This document shows, piece after piece, positions 35,584 to 44,723 of a stretch of DNA of 64,000 nucleotides. The notes under the pieces are model-generated. The model was not told the origin of the DNA and did not search any database. It saw only the letters and a list, made by a program, of their open reading frames with translations. The first letter of the stretch is position 1, and every line of letters starts with the position of its first letter. The translations under genes were made by a program, and so were the position numbers. Location of the stretch: positions 10,258 to 74,257 of the forward strand of contig NZ_DASYDG010000002.1 in NCBI RefSeq assembly GCF_036499745.1. The letters are read 5' to 3'. The stretch comes from Pinirhizobacter sp036499745 (lineage in GTDB: Bacteria; Pseudomonadota; Gammaproteobacteria; Xanthomonadales; Rhodanobacteraceae).

Positions 35584-35742
35584 TTATTGCAGCGCGCGAA
35601 GCGGCGCGAACATGATCGAGGCGAAACCACCCATGGTGGCCATGCCCGCGACCAGCGCCCAGACCAGCACGATCAGCGCAACGCGGCCCAGGCCGCGGAA
35701 GGCGGCTGCGGTACGGTGAGCGGCGGCGTGAAGCGTGGTCAT
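35584..35742 (-). CDS. Candidate 52-residue single-pass membrane protein
   Basis: A short open frame with ATG at 35742 and TAA at 35584. Residues 1-19 are basic, residues about 21-45 (V-A-L-I-V-L-V-W-A-L-V-A-G-M) form one hydrophobic helix, and the tail is short. It lies just upstream of the ClC gene on the same strand, in an otherwise empty 250 bases. There is no good Shine-Dalgarno, so it is tentative. Confidence 0.45.
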   Translation of the reverse strand: MTTLHAAAHRTAAAFRGLGRVALIVLVWALVAGMATMGGFASIMFAPLRALQ

Positions 35743-35864
35743 GGGATTATTAGACGCCTGGGTACCTCACGCCGCAAGGCCCGGAAGGCATGGCCTCCTG
35801 ACAGCCTGGAGCTGGTCGGCAGCGGCATCGGGCTTCTCACGCCGCCGGGATGAGCCAGACAAGA

Positions 35865-35890
35865 CAGGGGCCGGGTAAGCCCGGCCCCTG
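35865..35890. terminator. Terminator after the S53 peptidase gene
   Basis: Perfect 11-base stem CAGGGGCCGGG / CCCGGCCCCTG around TAAG. On the + strand it is followed by ATTTTTCCC; on the - strand by TCTTGTCT. It lies 13 bases past the peptidase stop and can act in both directions. Confidence 0.8.
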
Positions 35891-35902
35891 ATTTTTCCCA
35901 AC

Positions 35903-38900
35903 CTAGAGTGACGCGCTGGTGCTGGTCACGACTAGGCGCCTGCCGCCCTGGATGCGACCGGCCTGCACGACCTGCCCAGCCGGCACCACTACCGCCTTGC
36001 CAAAGGCATCGGCGACCTTGGTGGACTGGAAGTTCGTGCCCGTTCCCTGCCAGTCGACCAGCTTGCCTGCTGCGTTCTGGAACAGAAGATCGGCCACGCC
36101 GTCGCCGTCGTAGTCGGCGATTGATACCAGGTTCAGACCCGCCGGCACGGCCTTGGCTTTCTGTGTAACCACCTTGAACCCGCTCAAGGTCCACCAGGCC
36201 ACCTGGCTGGTGGTCGGGTCAGACCAGATCAGGTCCGTGGTGCCATCGCCGTTGACATCGGCCGTGCCAAACAGCGAGAAGCCCGCCGGGTGGTCGGCCA
36301 GGCGATGCGCAACGTAACCGCCTTGCTGGTTGCTGATCCACAGATTCACGCTGTTATCGCTTGGGCTTGTCCAGACGATATCGCTGTAGCCGTCGTTATT
36401 GGTGTCGGCGAGCGTCGGCGTGGCGCCTTCGATACCGTCGACCGGTGCGGACACGTTGGTCACGATGATGTCGTTCAACGTGGTCTGGTCAAGATCCAGC
36501 GTCCACCAGTACAGCTGGGAACTCTGCGTATCGAAGAACAACAGCTTTTGGTTGCCACTGGCATCGTTGACGCCGCCACCGATGAGCTTCCATGTCGTCG
36601 GCACGGGATTGGACACGGTAAACGGGAAGAACCCGCCATTGGCCGTGGACACCCAAACGTGCAGCCTGTTGTCCGGCTCCACCAGTACCACCTCGCCGGA
36701 CTTCAGTGACAAAACATCCAGGCCCGGCACGAAATCACCCACCGCGCCGACCGAAGCGCCCACATCCGTCGGTTGCGTTACTTCGTAAAGCTCAACGGCG
36801 CCTTTCATGGCAATGCTGCGCAACTGGCCCTTTACCGGATCCATCGTGATCACGTCGCTATAGCCATCATTGGTGAAGACATCCCCCAGCGAAAGGAAAT
36901 CGTACGGCACGGTGTACCCGCGCTTGTACGGTGCTGCATAAGCTGCCACCGCATCGGCGAAATTCGCCGCGTTGATCGAACCCAGGCCCGTGGCAAGGCT
37001 ATAACCCGGATTGGTCTTCCATGCCGGCACCAGCTTCTGGCTGGTCGGATTGCCACCGTCGACGATGCCGAAAGTGTTGCCGAGGTTCCGGCCACTATCG
37101 CAATTCACCGAGCCGGACCAGCACGGCTGCACGATGTCACCTTCGGTAACATTGTTGAACACGCAGGCACTACCGACACCGGCGCCGTTGGTGGAATTGC
37201 AATCGGTCACGTCCTTGGCATTGGGTGATCCCACCGTGCCGAACTCGCGCGCGGCAATGGTGTAGACGGCCGGCAGGATATTGCCGCTGCGCTCGCCGGC
37301 TACCTGGTTTACCAGGGCCTGCACGCCAGCCATGGCCGGTGCCGCGAATGAAGTGCCGCCGGCACTGTTGGCGAACACGTTGTCCGGGTTGGTGAAGTCG
37401 CAGGCCGTACCGCCTTCGTTGGCGTCGGACATGCAGAACACCAAAGCATGGCTGAAAATCCCGTTCGCCGAGAACAGGGAAATATCAGGCAAGGTGCGCG
37501 AGGTGTGGTTGAAGGAACCATAGATGCCCACCTGCGATTCGGGTTGGGCGAACAACGTGCTGGCACCACCGCCACCGCCGCCTATCTGCAGGAAGTCCTC
37601 GCCACGACCGACGCTGTCGTTACAGGCGGTCACGCCATCCTTGTAGCCGAGCAGCGTGTACAGGTGGCTGGATGCGCAGCTGTTGTTCCAGGCCATTTCA
37701 GGGATATAGCTGATCGCCGACTGGTACAGCGGCAGGTTGCTGCTGGTCCAGTAGTCGGCAAGGTGGTCGCGGTCGTTGAAATCGGTGCCGCCCACGGCCA
37801 CGGCCGAGGTCGATGCCGCCATGCCGTTCACTTCCGCACCACCCTGGGATGCGAACAAGCCGCCCTGATCGCATTGGGTGGAACCGCCATCACCGGTGGA
37901 GACGAACACCGTCACGCCTTCAGCCGCGGCTTCCGACCAGAAGATGTCGGCAAGGCCGGCATCGCCTTCATCGGCCATCTCGCACGAACCGTAGCTCAGG
38001 CTCCAGATGGTCGGGGCTGGCAAACCACCCTGCCCGGTGCCGCCGAGCAACTCGGCAGCGGCGGTGAAGGCGCCGAAGGTAGCGCCGAGCGCGTTTATGT
38101 TGTCGGCGCACGAAGCCAGCAGGATGTTCGCATCGGGTGCTGCAGCGCCGGCCCACTCCGCGTCGAGTGCTGCCTCGCCCTCGTCCCCATTGATGCCTGG
38201 ATCGGCGCACACGTCGCCGTGGCCGTCGCCCGGATGCACATACGCCACCACGCCTGTCGCGTCGGCGGGCAGGAAGGCCTTGCGGAAGTTCGCCACGTCC
38301 TGCGGCTGCACGTTGGTGCGTTCGAGCACGGCCACGGTCTGGCCGGCGCCACGAATGGGTGTGCCACGGCCCCACAGGCCATTGACGTTATAGACCTCGT
38401 TGAAGTCCGCCGGCACCATGTCATAGGTGGTGTTCGGATCCACCGTGCCCGGTGGCACCGTGAACTGCGGCGCCACCTTCGATGCCGCCTTACCCCACTT
38501 GCCGGTTTTCCGATTGAGCGCCAGTTTGCCGATCGCCGTGTGCTGGGGCTTGGGGAAGAAGTTATGCAGCGATGCCACGCCCTTCACTACAGGCGTCAGA
38601 GCCGCCGGGATCTGTTGCTCGGAACTGTTGGCGAAATGTTCCTCGCCGTCCACCGTGTACCTGTGCAGGCTGGTATGGAAGGCCTTGTTCAACGCGGCCG
38701 GGGTACCTGAAAAGAACACCATCATGCGGTCGGGCGTGGCCCTGGTCACCTTCAGGCCCTGTGATGACAACCACTGTGTCACCTTCGATACATCCTCTGT
38801 CGCCGGCCCGAACTTCTCGCCGATCTGCTCTTCGCTCAGCCAGTGATGGAAATTCGGCGAAGCCGGGTTATTAAGGTCATGCAGGTAGCTGCGGAACGCC

Positions 38901-39181
38901 TTTTCCCGATCATCGCTGCGTTTCAGGACCAGGGTGATATTACTGATCGCCTGGTTGGCCGGTAGCGCGCCCTGATCGTATTTCGCCAGCGCCTGGCGGG
39001 GCATGGAACCGGGCACGCGTGCCAGGCTGGTGTTGTCGATGCTTTTGGTGAGCTGCGGCGTGGCCACTTTCGCCAATGTGTGCGCGGTGATGTCGAACGT
39101 CTTTGCCTGCGTCGCCGGAATCAGCGCGCAACTTGTCGTCAGGCCCGCTATTGCGAGCCAGATGCTTGCCCTGCGTGACAT
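35903..39181 (-). CDS. Secreted S53 (sedolisin/kumamolisin) peptidase with VCBS repeats
   Basis: 1092 residues. Signal peptide (about 1-26), pro-kumamolisin domain (about 27-210), then an acid-acting serine carboxyl peptidase: Glu336 and Asp340 (E-G-E-A-A-L-D), oxyanion Asp431 (S-T-G-D-G-G) and nucleophile Ser611 (G-G-T-S-F-A-A-P). A calcium site is expected near residue 780. Residues about 800-1092 hold FG-GAP/VCBS-type repeats with D-x-N-x-D-G motifs (A-D-T-N-N-D-G, A-D-V-N-G-D-G, A-D-Y-D-G-D-G) that likely bind calcium. Such enzymes digest extracellular protein at low pH. It has its own terminator and lies opposite a TonB receptor gene. Confidence 0.9.
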   Translation of the reverse strand: MSRRASIWLAIAGLTTSCALIPATQAKTFDITAHTLAKVATPQLTKSIDNTSLARVPGSMPRQALAKYDQGALPANQAISNITLVLKRSDDREKAFRSYLHDLNNPASPNFHHWLSEEQIGEKFGPATEDVSKVTQWLSSQGLKVTRATPDRMMVFFSGTPAALNKAFHTSLHRYTVDGEEHFANSSEQQIPAALTPVVKGVASLHNFFPKPQHTAIGKLALNRKTGKWGKAASKVAPQFTVPPGTVDPNTTYDMVPADFNEVYNVNGLWGRGTPIRGAGQTVAVLERTNVQPQDVANFRKAFLPADATGVVAYVHPGDGHGDVCADPGINGDEGEAALDAEWAGAAAPDANILLASCADNINALGATFGAFTAAAELLGGTGQGGLPAPTIWSLSYGSCEMADEGDAGLADIFWSEAAAEGVTVFVSTGDGGSTQCDQGGLFASQGGAEVNGMAASTSAVAVGGTDFNDRDHLADYWTSSNLPLYQSAISYIPEMAWNNSCASSHLYTLLGYKDGVTACNDSVGRGEDFLQIGGGGGGASTLFAQPESQVGIYGSFNHTSRTLPDISLFSANGIFSHALVFCMSDANEGGTACDFTNPDNVFANSAGGTSFAAPAMAGVQALVNQVAGERSGNILPAVYTIAAREFGTVGSPNAKDVTDCNSTNGAGVGSACVFNNVTEGDIVQPCWSGSVNCDSGRNLGNTFGIVDGGNPTSQKLVPAWKTNPGYSLATGLGSINAANFADAVAAYAAPYKRGYTVPYDFLSLGDVFTNDGYSDVITMDPVKGQLRSIAMKGAVELYEVTQPTDVGASVGAVGDFVPGLDVLSLKSGEVVLVEPDNRLHVWVSTANGGFFPFTVSNPVPTTWKLIGGGVNDASGNQKLLFFDTQSSQLYWWTLDLDQTTLNDIIVTNVSAPVDGIEGATPTLADTNNDGYSDIVWTSPSDNSVNLWISNQQGGYVAHRLADHPAGFSLFGTADVNGDGTTDLIWSDPTTSQVAWWTLSGFKVVTQKAKAVPAGLNLVSIADYDGDGVADLLFQNAAGKLVDWQGTGTNFQSTKVADAFGKAVVVPAGQVVQAGRIQGGRRLVVTSTSASL

Positions 39182-39761
39182 GGAGGATCTCCCTAAGCGT
39201 TGGATGGATACAACACCTGAGCCCCCCGAAAGGCTCCCCCTGGCACTGCAAGCACGGGGCGTTCAGTGCACTGCACTATCCGCCGATCGTCGGGAAGAAA
39301 CATGAGCCAGTTCTCATTTGAACGTTTAGACGTCCAAACATGCCGATGGTCATGGATGTAATTTCTTGCGCTTCCCGCCGCCCATAAGGGGTCAGTGCTC
39401 AATAAGGGGTCAGAGTCATATCAATGTCACAACCAGCACACCTCACCAGGGACGTGGCAGTCCGTAGCGGCGATAAATGACTCTGACCCCTAATGGTTGC
39501 TGTGTTGCACTGCATCGGAATTTTTTGCGAACTGTTTGGCAAAAAATGATGGTGCGAAGCCTTAATGTCTCATTTAGTGCGGTTTATCACGATTGAAACT
39601 TAATCGTCACGCCGGTGGCGTGGCTGCGTAACCTGGATTTCTTACGTTGAATGTCTTGCGAGCCCGGGAGGGTGCCGCGGCATGCAATCACCCGTAACGC
39701 CGTCCCCACGGTGTGAACCCTCCCGTTGCCGCCTTCGTTCCCTACCGGAGTCGTCCACGAC
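39182..39761. other. 580-base divergent region with a repeat doublet
   Basis: Lies between divergent S53 peptidase and TonB receptor genes. It contains the inverted repeat doublet 39401-39494, an AT-rich stretch at about 39515-39610 that may hold the receptor promoter, and no convincing gene. Short open frames on either strand lack start signals. Confidence 0.55.
39401..39494. repeat. REPIN-like inverted repeat doublet
   Basis: AGGGGTCAGAGTCAT (39405-39419) and its perfect reverse complement ATGACTCTGACCCCT (39477-39491) enclose 57 bases. A partial copy, ATAAGGGGTCAG (39384-39395), lies just upstream. The same core recurs at 46395-46577 and 48657-48755. This fits REP doublets (REPINs) moved by RAYT transposases; no RAYT gene is in the window. 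Confidence 0.75.
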
Positions 39762-42278
39762 ATGTCTTCCCTGATCCTGCGCCGCGCCCTTCGCGTCGCC
39801 CTGTTCACCACGGTGGGGGCACTTGCCCTTCCAGCTTTCGCACAAGACCAGTCAACTGCCGCCGACAATCAAACTCCCCCCGAGAAGAAAGCGACCTCGC
39901 TGGAGAACGTCGTTGTAACCGCGCGTTCGGGCGTGGATACCCGCACCAAAGCCGAAACAAGCTATTCCGTCACCACCATCGATGAGGACCGCCTGCGCAT
40001 GCAGGCACCCACCAGCGTCACCGAAGCGGTGAAATCGGTTCCTGGCTTCTGGGTGGAAGCATCCGGCGGCGAGGCGAGCGGCAACATCCGCGCCCGCGGT
40101 ATTCCCGTCGATGGCTACGGTTCGGTGACCCTGCTCGAAGATGGCATCCCCGTGCAGCACGACCCGGCCCTGGGCTACCTCAATGCCGACCAGGCCTTTC
40201 GCCTGGACGAGACCATCGAGCGCATCGAAGTGGTCCGTGGTGGCCCTTCGTCGGTGTTCTATTCCAACGCACCGGCCGGCGCGATCAACTTCATCCCCCG
40301 CAAGGTCGGCGATACCCCTGATGGCCTGATCAAGTACACGGTGGGCAACTATGGCCTGAACCGTGCCGATTTCTGGTATGGCACACCAGTGGGCCAGGGC
40401 TGGAAGCTTGGTGTCGGCGGCTTCTGGCGCGTCGACGACGGCATCCGCCGCACGGGGTTCGACGCAGACAAGGGCGGCCAGTTGCGCGCCGTGCTGTCGA
40501 AGGAATTCGAAGGTGGCGACTTCAGCTTCGACGTCAAGCACCTGGACGACAAGGTGGCGCTGTACCTTGGCATCCCCATGCGCACCAACAGCAATGGCGA
40601 CATCCGCGCCGTGCCTGGCTTCAACGGCAACTACGGCACCCTGGCCGGCCCCGAAACCGAGCACCTGGTGCTGCGCGAGGGCGATGGCAGCCCGTACGAC
40701 TTCGACAATAGCGAAGGCACGCACGTCAAGCGCACCCAGTACACGGCCAAGTTCAACCTTGACCTGGGCGATGACTGGAAGCTTGCCGAGAGCCTTCGCT
40801 ACAGCGACACCGATACCACGCGCAACGGCGTGTTCCCCAATGCACTGCAAAGCGCAAGCTCGTTCCTTACCGATTCGAACAACCTCAAGCAGCTCGCTGG
40901 TTACCCGGGCGCCACCGCCCTGCAGTTCCGTTACCACGACAACGGCCAGGTGTTCGACACCGCCAACCAGAACGGCAATGGCCTGGTGGTGCTCGGTGGC
41001 GCACGCGGCGTGACCATGCCGGTAAAGGAACTGATCAACGACACGCGCCTGCTTCGCAAGTTCGAGTTCGGCGACCAGACGCACGACATCAGCCTGGGCT
41101 ACTACCTGGCCAACTTCAGCCAGCGCTTTGACCGTTATTCCTCCACGGTGCTGCTCGACGCACAGAATAACGCCCGCGTACTCGACCTTATCGCGCTCAA
41201 TGCCGCCGGCGCCCCGGTGGGCACGCTCACCGAAGACGGCATCTACCGCAATGGTTACGAGTGGGAGCACGCCAACGGGCGATCCTCGACCAACGCCTTC
41301 TACGCGTCGGACGAATGGCAGGTAACGGACAAGCTGCGCATCGATGGTGGTGCGCGTTGGGAGAAGGTGAACACCAAGGGCTACACGGAGCTGAAACAGA
41401 CCGTGAACCTGGGTACCCTTGCCGATTCGAACATTTCCACCGGCAACGGCAACTACGCCCACTACGACCACAGCTTCCACAAGCTTGGCTGGACGCTCGG
41501 CGCCAACTACCAGTTCGACGAGCACCAGGGCCTGTTCGCCCGCTATACGTCGACCTTCCGCCTGCCGTCGTTGAGCTCGTACATCACCAGCCCAACGGCC
41601 GTGCCGATCATCCAGACGATGAAGCTGGGCGAGGCGGGCTACAAGTACAGCGATCGTTACGTGGACCTCTACGCCACGGCCTTCGGCACCAAGTACAACG
41701 ACGTGCAGTTCAGCAACTACGTCTTCGACCCGAACTCCCAGGCTTCCACCGCGCAAACGGGCTACGCCGATACCAAGACCTACGGCCTGGAACTGGAAGG
41801 CACGCTCTATCCCAGCAAGATGTTCGACGTGCAGTTCAACGCCACCCTGCAGCAGCCGAAGTACAAGGGCCTGCGCTATACGGAAGTGGTGGCCGGCGCG
41901 CCGGTGCTGCGCGACTACGAGGACGACCAGCTGATCCGGGTGCCCAAGGTAAGCTATCGCATCGTGCCCGGCGTGAACCTGCTCGATGGCCGCCTGCGTT
42001 TGCAGGTGTCCTACGAATACGAAGGCAAGCGCTTCGTCGACACCGCCAACTCCGTGGTATTGCCTTCGTACAAGACAGTAGGTTTCAGCGCCCGCTACGA
42101 CTGGACGCCAGCCCTGTCGACATTCTTCTATGCGGATAACCTGAATAATTCACTCGGCCTGACCGAGGGCAACCCGCGCGCTGGCGAGTTGGCAAGCGCC
42201 GATGCCGGTGCCAATACCTTCATCGCCCGCCCGCTGTTGGGGCGTAGCTTCCGCCTTGCCGCCATGTACCGGTTCTGA
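39762..42278 (+). CDS. TonB-dependent receptor (siderophore/phosphonate-type plug)
   Basis: 838 residues. Signal peptide 1-27 (ending A-F-A-Q), a V-V-V-T-A-R TonB-box-like segment near 46, plug domain about 55-185 (V-P-G-F-W-V, I-R-A-R-G-I, I-E-V-V-R-G-G-P-S-S-V) and a 22-strand barrel ending M-Y-R-F. The plug resembles FecA/FhuA-like receptors rather than the sugar-type receptors at 891 and 4921. ATG 39762 gives the proper signal peptide; the open extension to 39726 does not. The next gene starts 2 bases after the stop, so the ligand may be the substrate of that PHP-domain hydrolase. Confidence 0.9.
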   Translation: MSSLILRRALRVALFTTVGALALPAFAQDQSTAADNQTPPEKKATSLENVVVTARSGVDTRTKAETSYSVTTIDEDRLRMQAPTSVTEAVKSVPGFWVEASGGEASGNIRARGIPVDGYGSVTLLEDGIPVQHDPALGYLNADQAFRLDETIERIEVVRGGPSSVFYSNAPAGAINFIPRKVGDTPDGLIKYTVGNYGLNRADFWYGTPVGQGWKLGVGGFWRVDDGIRRTGFDADKGGQLRAVLSKEFEGGDFSFDVKHLDDKVALYLGIPMRTNSNGDIRAVPGFNGNYGTLAGPETEHLVLREGDGSPYDFDNSEGTHVKRTQYTAKFNLDLGDDWKLAESLRYSDTDTTRNGVFPNALQSASSFLTDSNNLKQLAGYPGATALQFRYHDNGQVFDTANQNGNGLVVLGGARGVTMPVKELINDTRLLRKFEFGDQTHDISLGYYLANFSQRFDRYSSTVLLDAQNNARVLDLIALNAAGAPVGTLTEDGIYRNGYEWEHANGRSSTNAFYASDEWQVTDKLRIDGGARWEKVNTKGYTELKQTVNLGTLADSNISTGNGNYAHYDHSFHKLGWTLGANYQFDEHQGLFARYTSTFRLPSLSSYITSPTAVPIIQTMKLGEAGYKYSDRYVDLYATAFGTKYNDVQFSNYVFDPNSQASTAQTGYADTKTYGLELEGTLYPSKMFDVQFNATLQQPKYKGLRYTEVVAGAPVLRDYEDDQLIRVPKVSYRIVPGVNLLDGRLRLQVSYEYEGKRFVDTANSVVLPSYKTVGFSARYDWTPALSTFFYADNLNNSLGLTEGNPRAGELASADAGANTFIARPLLGRSFRLAAMYRF

Positions 42279-42280
42279 CG

Positions 42281-43783
42281 GTGGACCTGCGAATTGCTGC
42301 TATCGCCCTGGTGGCCGGGTTGCTGTTTGCGCCCGTGCCGTCGAGGGCCGAAGACAAGAGCGACCTCACACTGCACGGGGAAATTACCGGTAAGGACAAC
42401 CACACCTATAGGAACGTCACCTTCGACGTTCCCGCCGGCGTCACCCGCATCACCATCGCCTTCGAGGCCACGGGCAAGGAAGACCACACCACGATCGACC
42501 TGGGGCTGCTCGGCCCGGATGGTTTCAAGGGCCAGGATGGGTTCCGCGGCTGGGCGGGTGGCAGCAAGCGCATCTTCACCGTCTCAGCCAGCGACGCCAC
42601 GCCAAGCTTCCTGCCCGGGGCGATTCGCCCCGGCAAGTGGACGCTGCTGCTGGGTATCCCCAACATCCGAGCCAATGCACATGCCAGCTATACGGCAAAG
42701 GTGTGGTTCTCGCGCGATGCCGCCACCGCGTGGGGGCCCGATGTGCTAAACCCGCCATTGCGCAAGCAACCTGGCTGGTACCGCGGCGACCTGCACATGC
42801 ACACGGCACATAGCGACGGCAGCTGCCTTAGCCAGGGCAACCACGTGAAAGTGCCCTGCCCGTTATTCCTTACCGTGGAAGCGGCGGCCAAGCGCAAGCT
42901 CGACTTCATCGCCCTCACCGACCACAACACCTCTTCGCACCTGAGCGACATCCGCGAACTGCAACCCTACTTCGACAACCTTCTGCTTATTCCCGGCCGC
43001 GAACTCACCACCTTCCAGGGCCATGCCAACCTGTGGGGCGTGCCAACCTCAGTCGACTTCCGCGTCGGCAGCAAGACCGTTCCGGACTGGAACGCCCTGT
43101 TGAAGAGCGTCGCACCGCTGCATGGCGTTGTTTCCATCAACCACGCCATCCGCCCCAGCGGCGAGAAATGCATGGGCTGCGGCTGGACACCCGAACCGCC
43201 CGTGGACATGCACCTGGTGCAGGCCGTCGAGGCGGTGAACGGTACCGACGCGGTACGTCCGGATTCAGGTATTCCCTTCTGGGAGAATCAACTGGCGCAG
43301 GGCTTCCGGCCCACGGCCGTGGGTGGCAGCGACAACCACCGCGCCGTGCCGATCCTTACCGAGCCGGATATTCCCGTCGGCACGCCGACCACCGTCGTGC
43401 ACGCCACGGCGTTGTCGATGCCGGCCATCCTGGATGGTATTCGCGCCGGGCATGTCTTCATCGATACCGAAGGCACGGCGGACGGCATGATTGACCTTGA
43501 GGCCAGCGTGGGCAACACAAAAGCCGGCATGGGTGATGAACTTACCGCACCCGCAGGTAGCGACGTTAGGGCACAGGCGACCATGAAAGCGCCCCCTGGC
43601 TCGAAGATCGTCCTGTTGCTCGATGGCAAGCCCCTGCCCGACGGCACCTCAACGACGGGCACGGTGACGGCACGCATCCAAGGGGATGGCAAACCTCATT
43701 GGATCCGTGCCGAAGGACACGCCGCGGATGGAAGACTGATTTTGCTTGGCAATCCGGTCTATCTGAATCGCCGCAACCACTAA
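42281..43783 (+). CDS. CehA/McbA-type exported PHP-domain metallohydrolase
   Basis: 500 residues, GTG start, signal peptide 1-23 (ending S-R-A-E). Residues about 28-145 are a beta-rich domain; residues about 166-440 are a PHP-type metal-binding hydrolase: H172 and H174 in D-L-H-M-H, D214-H215 in T-D-H-N, Glu241, His288 in N-H-A-I and S-D-N-H near 347. CehA/McbA proteins act on phosphoesters, carbamates or similar. The two-base gap after the TonB receptor implies co-translation and a shared uptake-and-cleave role. Substrate not known. Confidence 0.85.
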   Translation: MDLRIAAIALVAGLLFAPVPSRAEDKSDLTLHGEITGKDNHTYRNVTFDVPAGVTRITIAFEATGKEDHTTIDLGLLGPDGFKGQDGFRGWAGGSKRIFTVSASDATPSFLPGAIRPGKWTLLLGIPNIRANAHASYTAKVWFSRDAATAWGPDVLNPPLRKQPGWYRGDLHMHTAHSDGSCLSQGNHVKVPCPLFLTVEAAAKRKLDFIALTDHNTSSHLSDIRELQPYFDNLLLIPGRELTTFQGHANLWGVPTSVDFRVGSKTVPDWNALLKSVAPLHGVVSINHAIRPSGEKCMGCGWTPEPPVDMHLVQAVEAVNGTDAVRPDSGIPFWENQLAQGFRPTAVGGSDNHRAVPILTEPDIPVGTPTTVVHATALSMPAILDGIRAGHVFIDTEGTADGMIDLEASVGNTKAGMGDELTAPAGSDVRAQATMKAPPGSKIVLLLDGKPLPDGTSTTGTVTARIQGDGKPHWIRAEGHAADGRLILLGNPVYLNRRNH

Positions 43784-43789
43784 CCGTCG

Positions 43790-44596
43790 CTAACTACCGG
43801 TATCGGCCAGGTAACGATCGAACGAGGCATCCACGGCGGCACGGCCGCCACCGATGATGTTCCGCCCCCACGTGTACCCGTACACATCCTCGAACTCAAA
43901 TCCCGCCAGGCGCTCGCGCATGGCGCGCACGTCCGACGGCTTCATCGGCATGTAGTTCGGGTAGCTGTACATGAAGGTGACGTGCCGGCGGTCGAAGACC
44001 ACCTGCGGCGTGTCGCCGGCGAACAGCGTGCCACCGGGCCGCGGGCCTTTCTTCCAGTGCAACGCCGTGCAACCGGGGAAATGACCGCCAGTGCGAATAA
44101 GCGTGACGTCGGGAGACAGCACATTGAGATCGCCTTCCCAGAACTCGATCCGCGGCGATGATCGCTTCACCCATTCGCGATCGGCAGCGTTAAGCAAGAT
44201 CGGAACGCCACCAAGTGCCTCGCTCCATTCCACCATCGATGTATAGAAATGCGGGTGCGAAATGATGATGCGATCTACCCCGCCGCGAGCGCGCAAGGCT
44301 TGCACGGCCTGATCATTCACCATGCTCACGCACTCAAAGAGGATATTCCCAGCATCGGTACGAAGATGCATCGCGCGCTGCGGGATGGCGAAACCGGCCG
44401 GCATGCTCACCGCGAAGACCCCGTTGTCTTCCTCGATACGCAGCTTGTTCTTCGCCTGCAGTTCCGCGTGGGTGGTCCACTCTTGGCCGTCCCATCCCAC
44501 GTACTGCCGCTCGTCCACGCAAACCGGGCACTCGCTCGGCGGGGCATCGGAAGGTTCGTACTGGGTACCGCAGGTGATACAGATGAAAGGTGTCAT
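43790..44596 (-). CDS. MBL-fold protein with rubredoxin-like N-terminal zinc knuckle
   Basis: 268 residues. Cys6-x2-Cys9 and Cys23-x2-Cys26 form a rubredoxin-like knuckle, followed by an MBL-fold domain. The metal site is partial: His114 and His116 (H-P-H), His172 (G-H-F-P-G) and Asp195 (A-G-D-T) are present, but the D-H that normally follows H-x-H is replaced by Y-T, so one metal or a non-catalytic role is possible. GGGAG lies seven bases before ATG 44596; the open extension to 44656 is discarded. Function unknown. Confidence 0.8.
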   Translation of the reverse strand: MTPFICITCGTQYEPSDAPPSECPVCVDERQYVGWDGQEWTTHAELQAKNKLRIEEDNGVFAVSMPAGFAIPQRAMHLRTDAGNILFECVSMVNDQAVQALRARGGVDRIIISHPHFYTSMVEWSEALGGVPILLNAADREWVKRSSPRIEFWEGDLNVLSPDVTLIRTGGHFPGCTALHWKKGPRPGGTLFAGDTPQVVFDRRHVTFMYSYPNYMPMKPSDVRAMRERLAGFEFEDVYGYTWGRNIIGGGRAAVDASFDRYLADTGS

Positions 44597-44723
44597 CGAA
44601 AGCTCCCTTGGCAGGCGTCGAATCTGCAACCAGAGTGCCACAAGAGCATGTGCCAAAGGTCAGCGCCGCGCGAGTGCGTGGCCGAACCAGTTCGCGAAGC
44701 CCAGTGAGGTTTCGCAGTGCCAT

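Noticed and set aside
39182..39761. CRISPR-like repeats from the repeated GGGGTCAG units.
   Set aside because: Copies are inverted and irregularly spaced with no unique spacers of constant length and no cas genes.
39852..41756. A 634-codon open frame on the - strand.
   Set aside because: Antisense shadow of the TonB receptor; low-complexity Val/Ala/Gly product.
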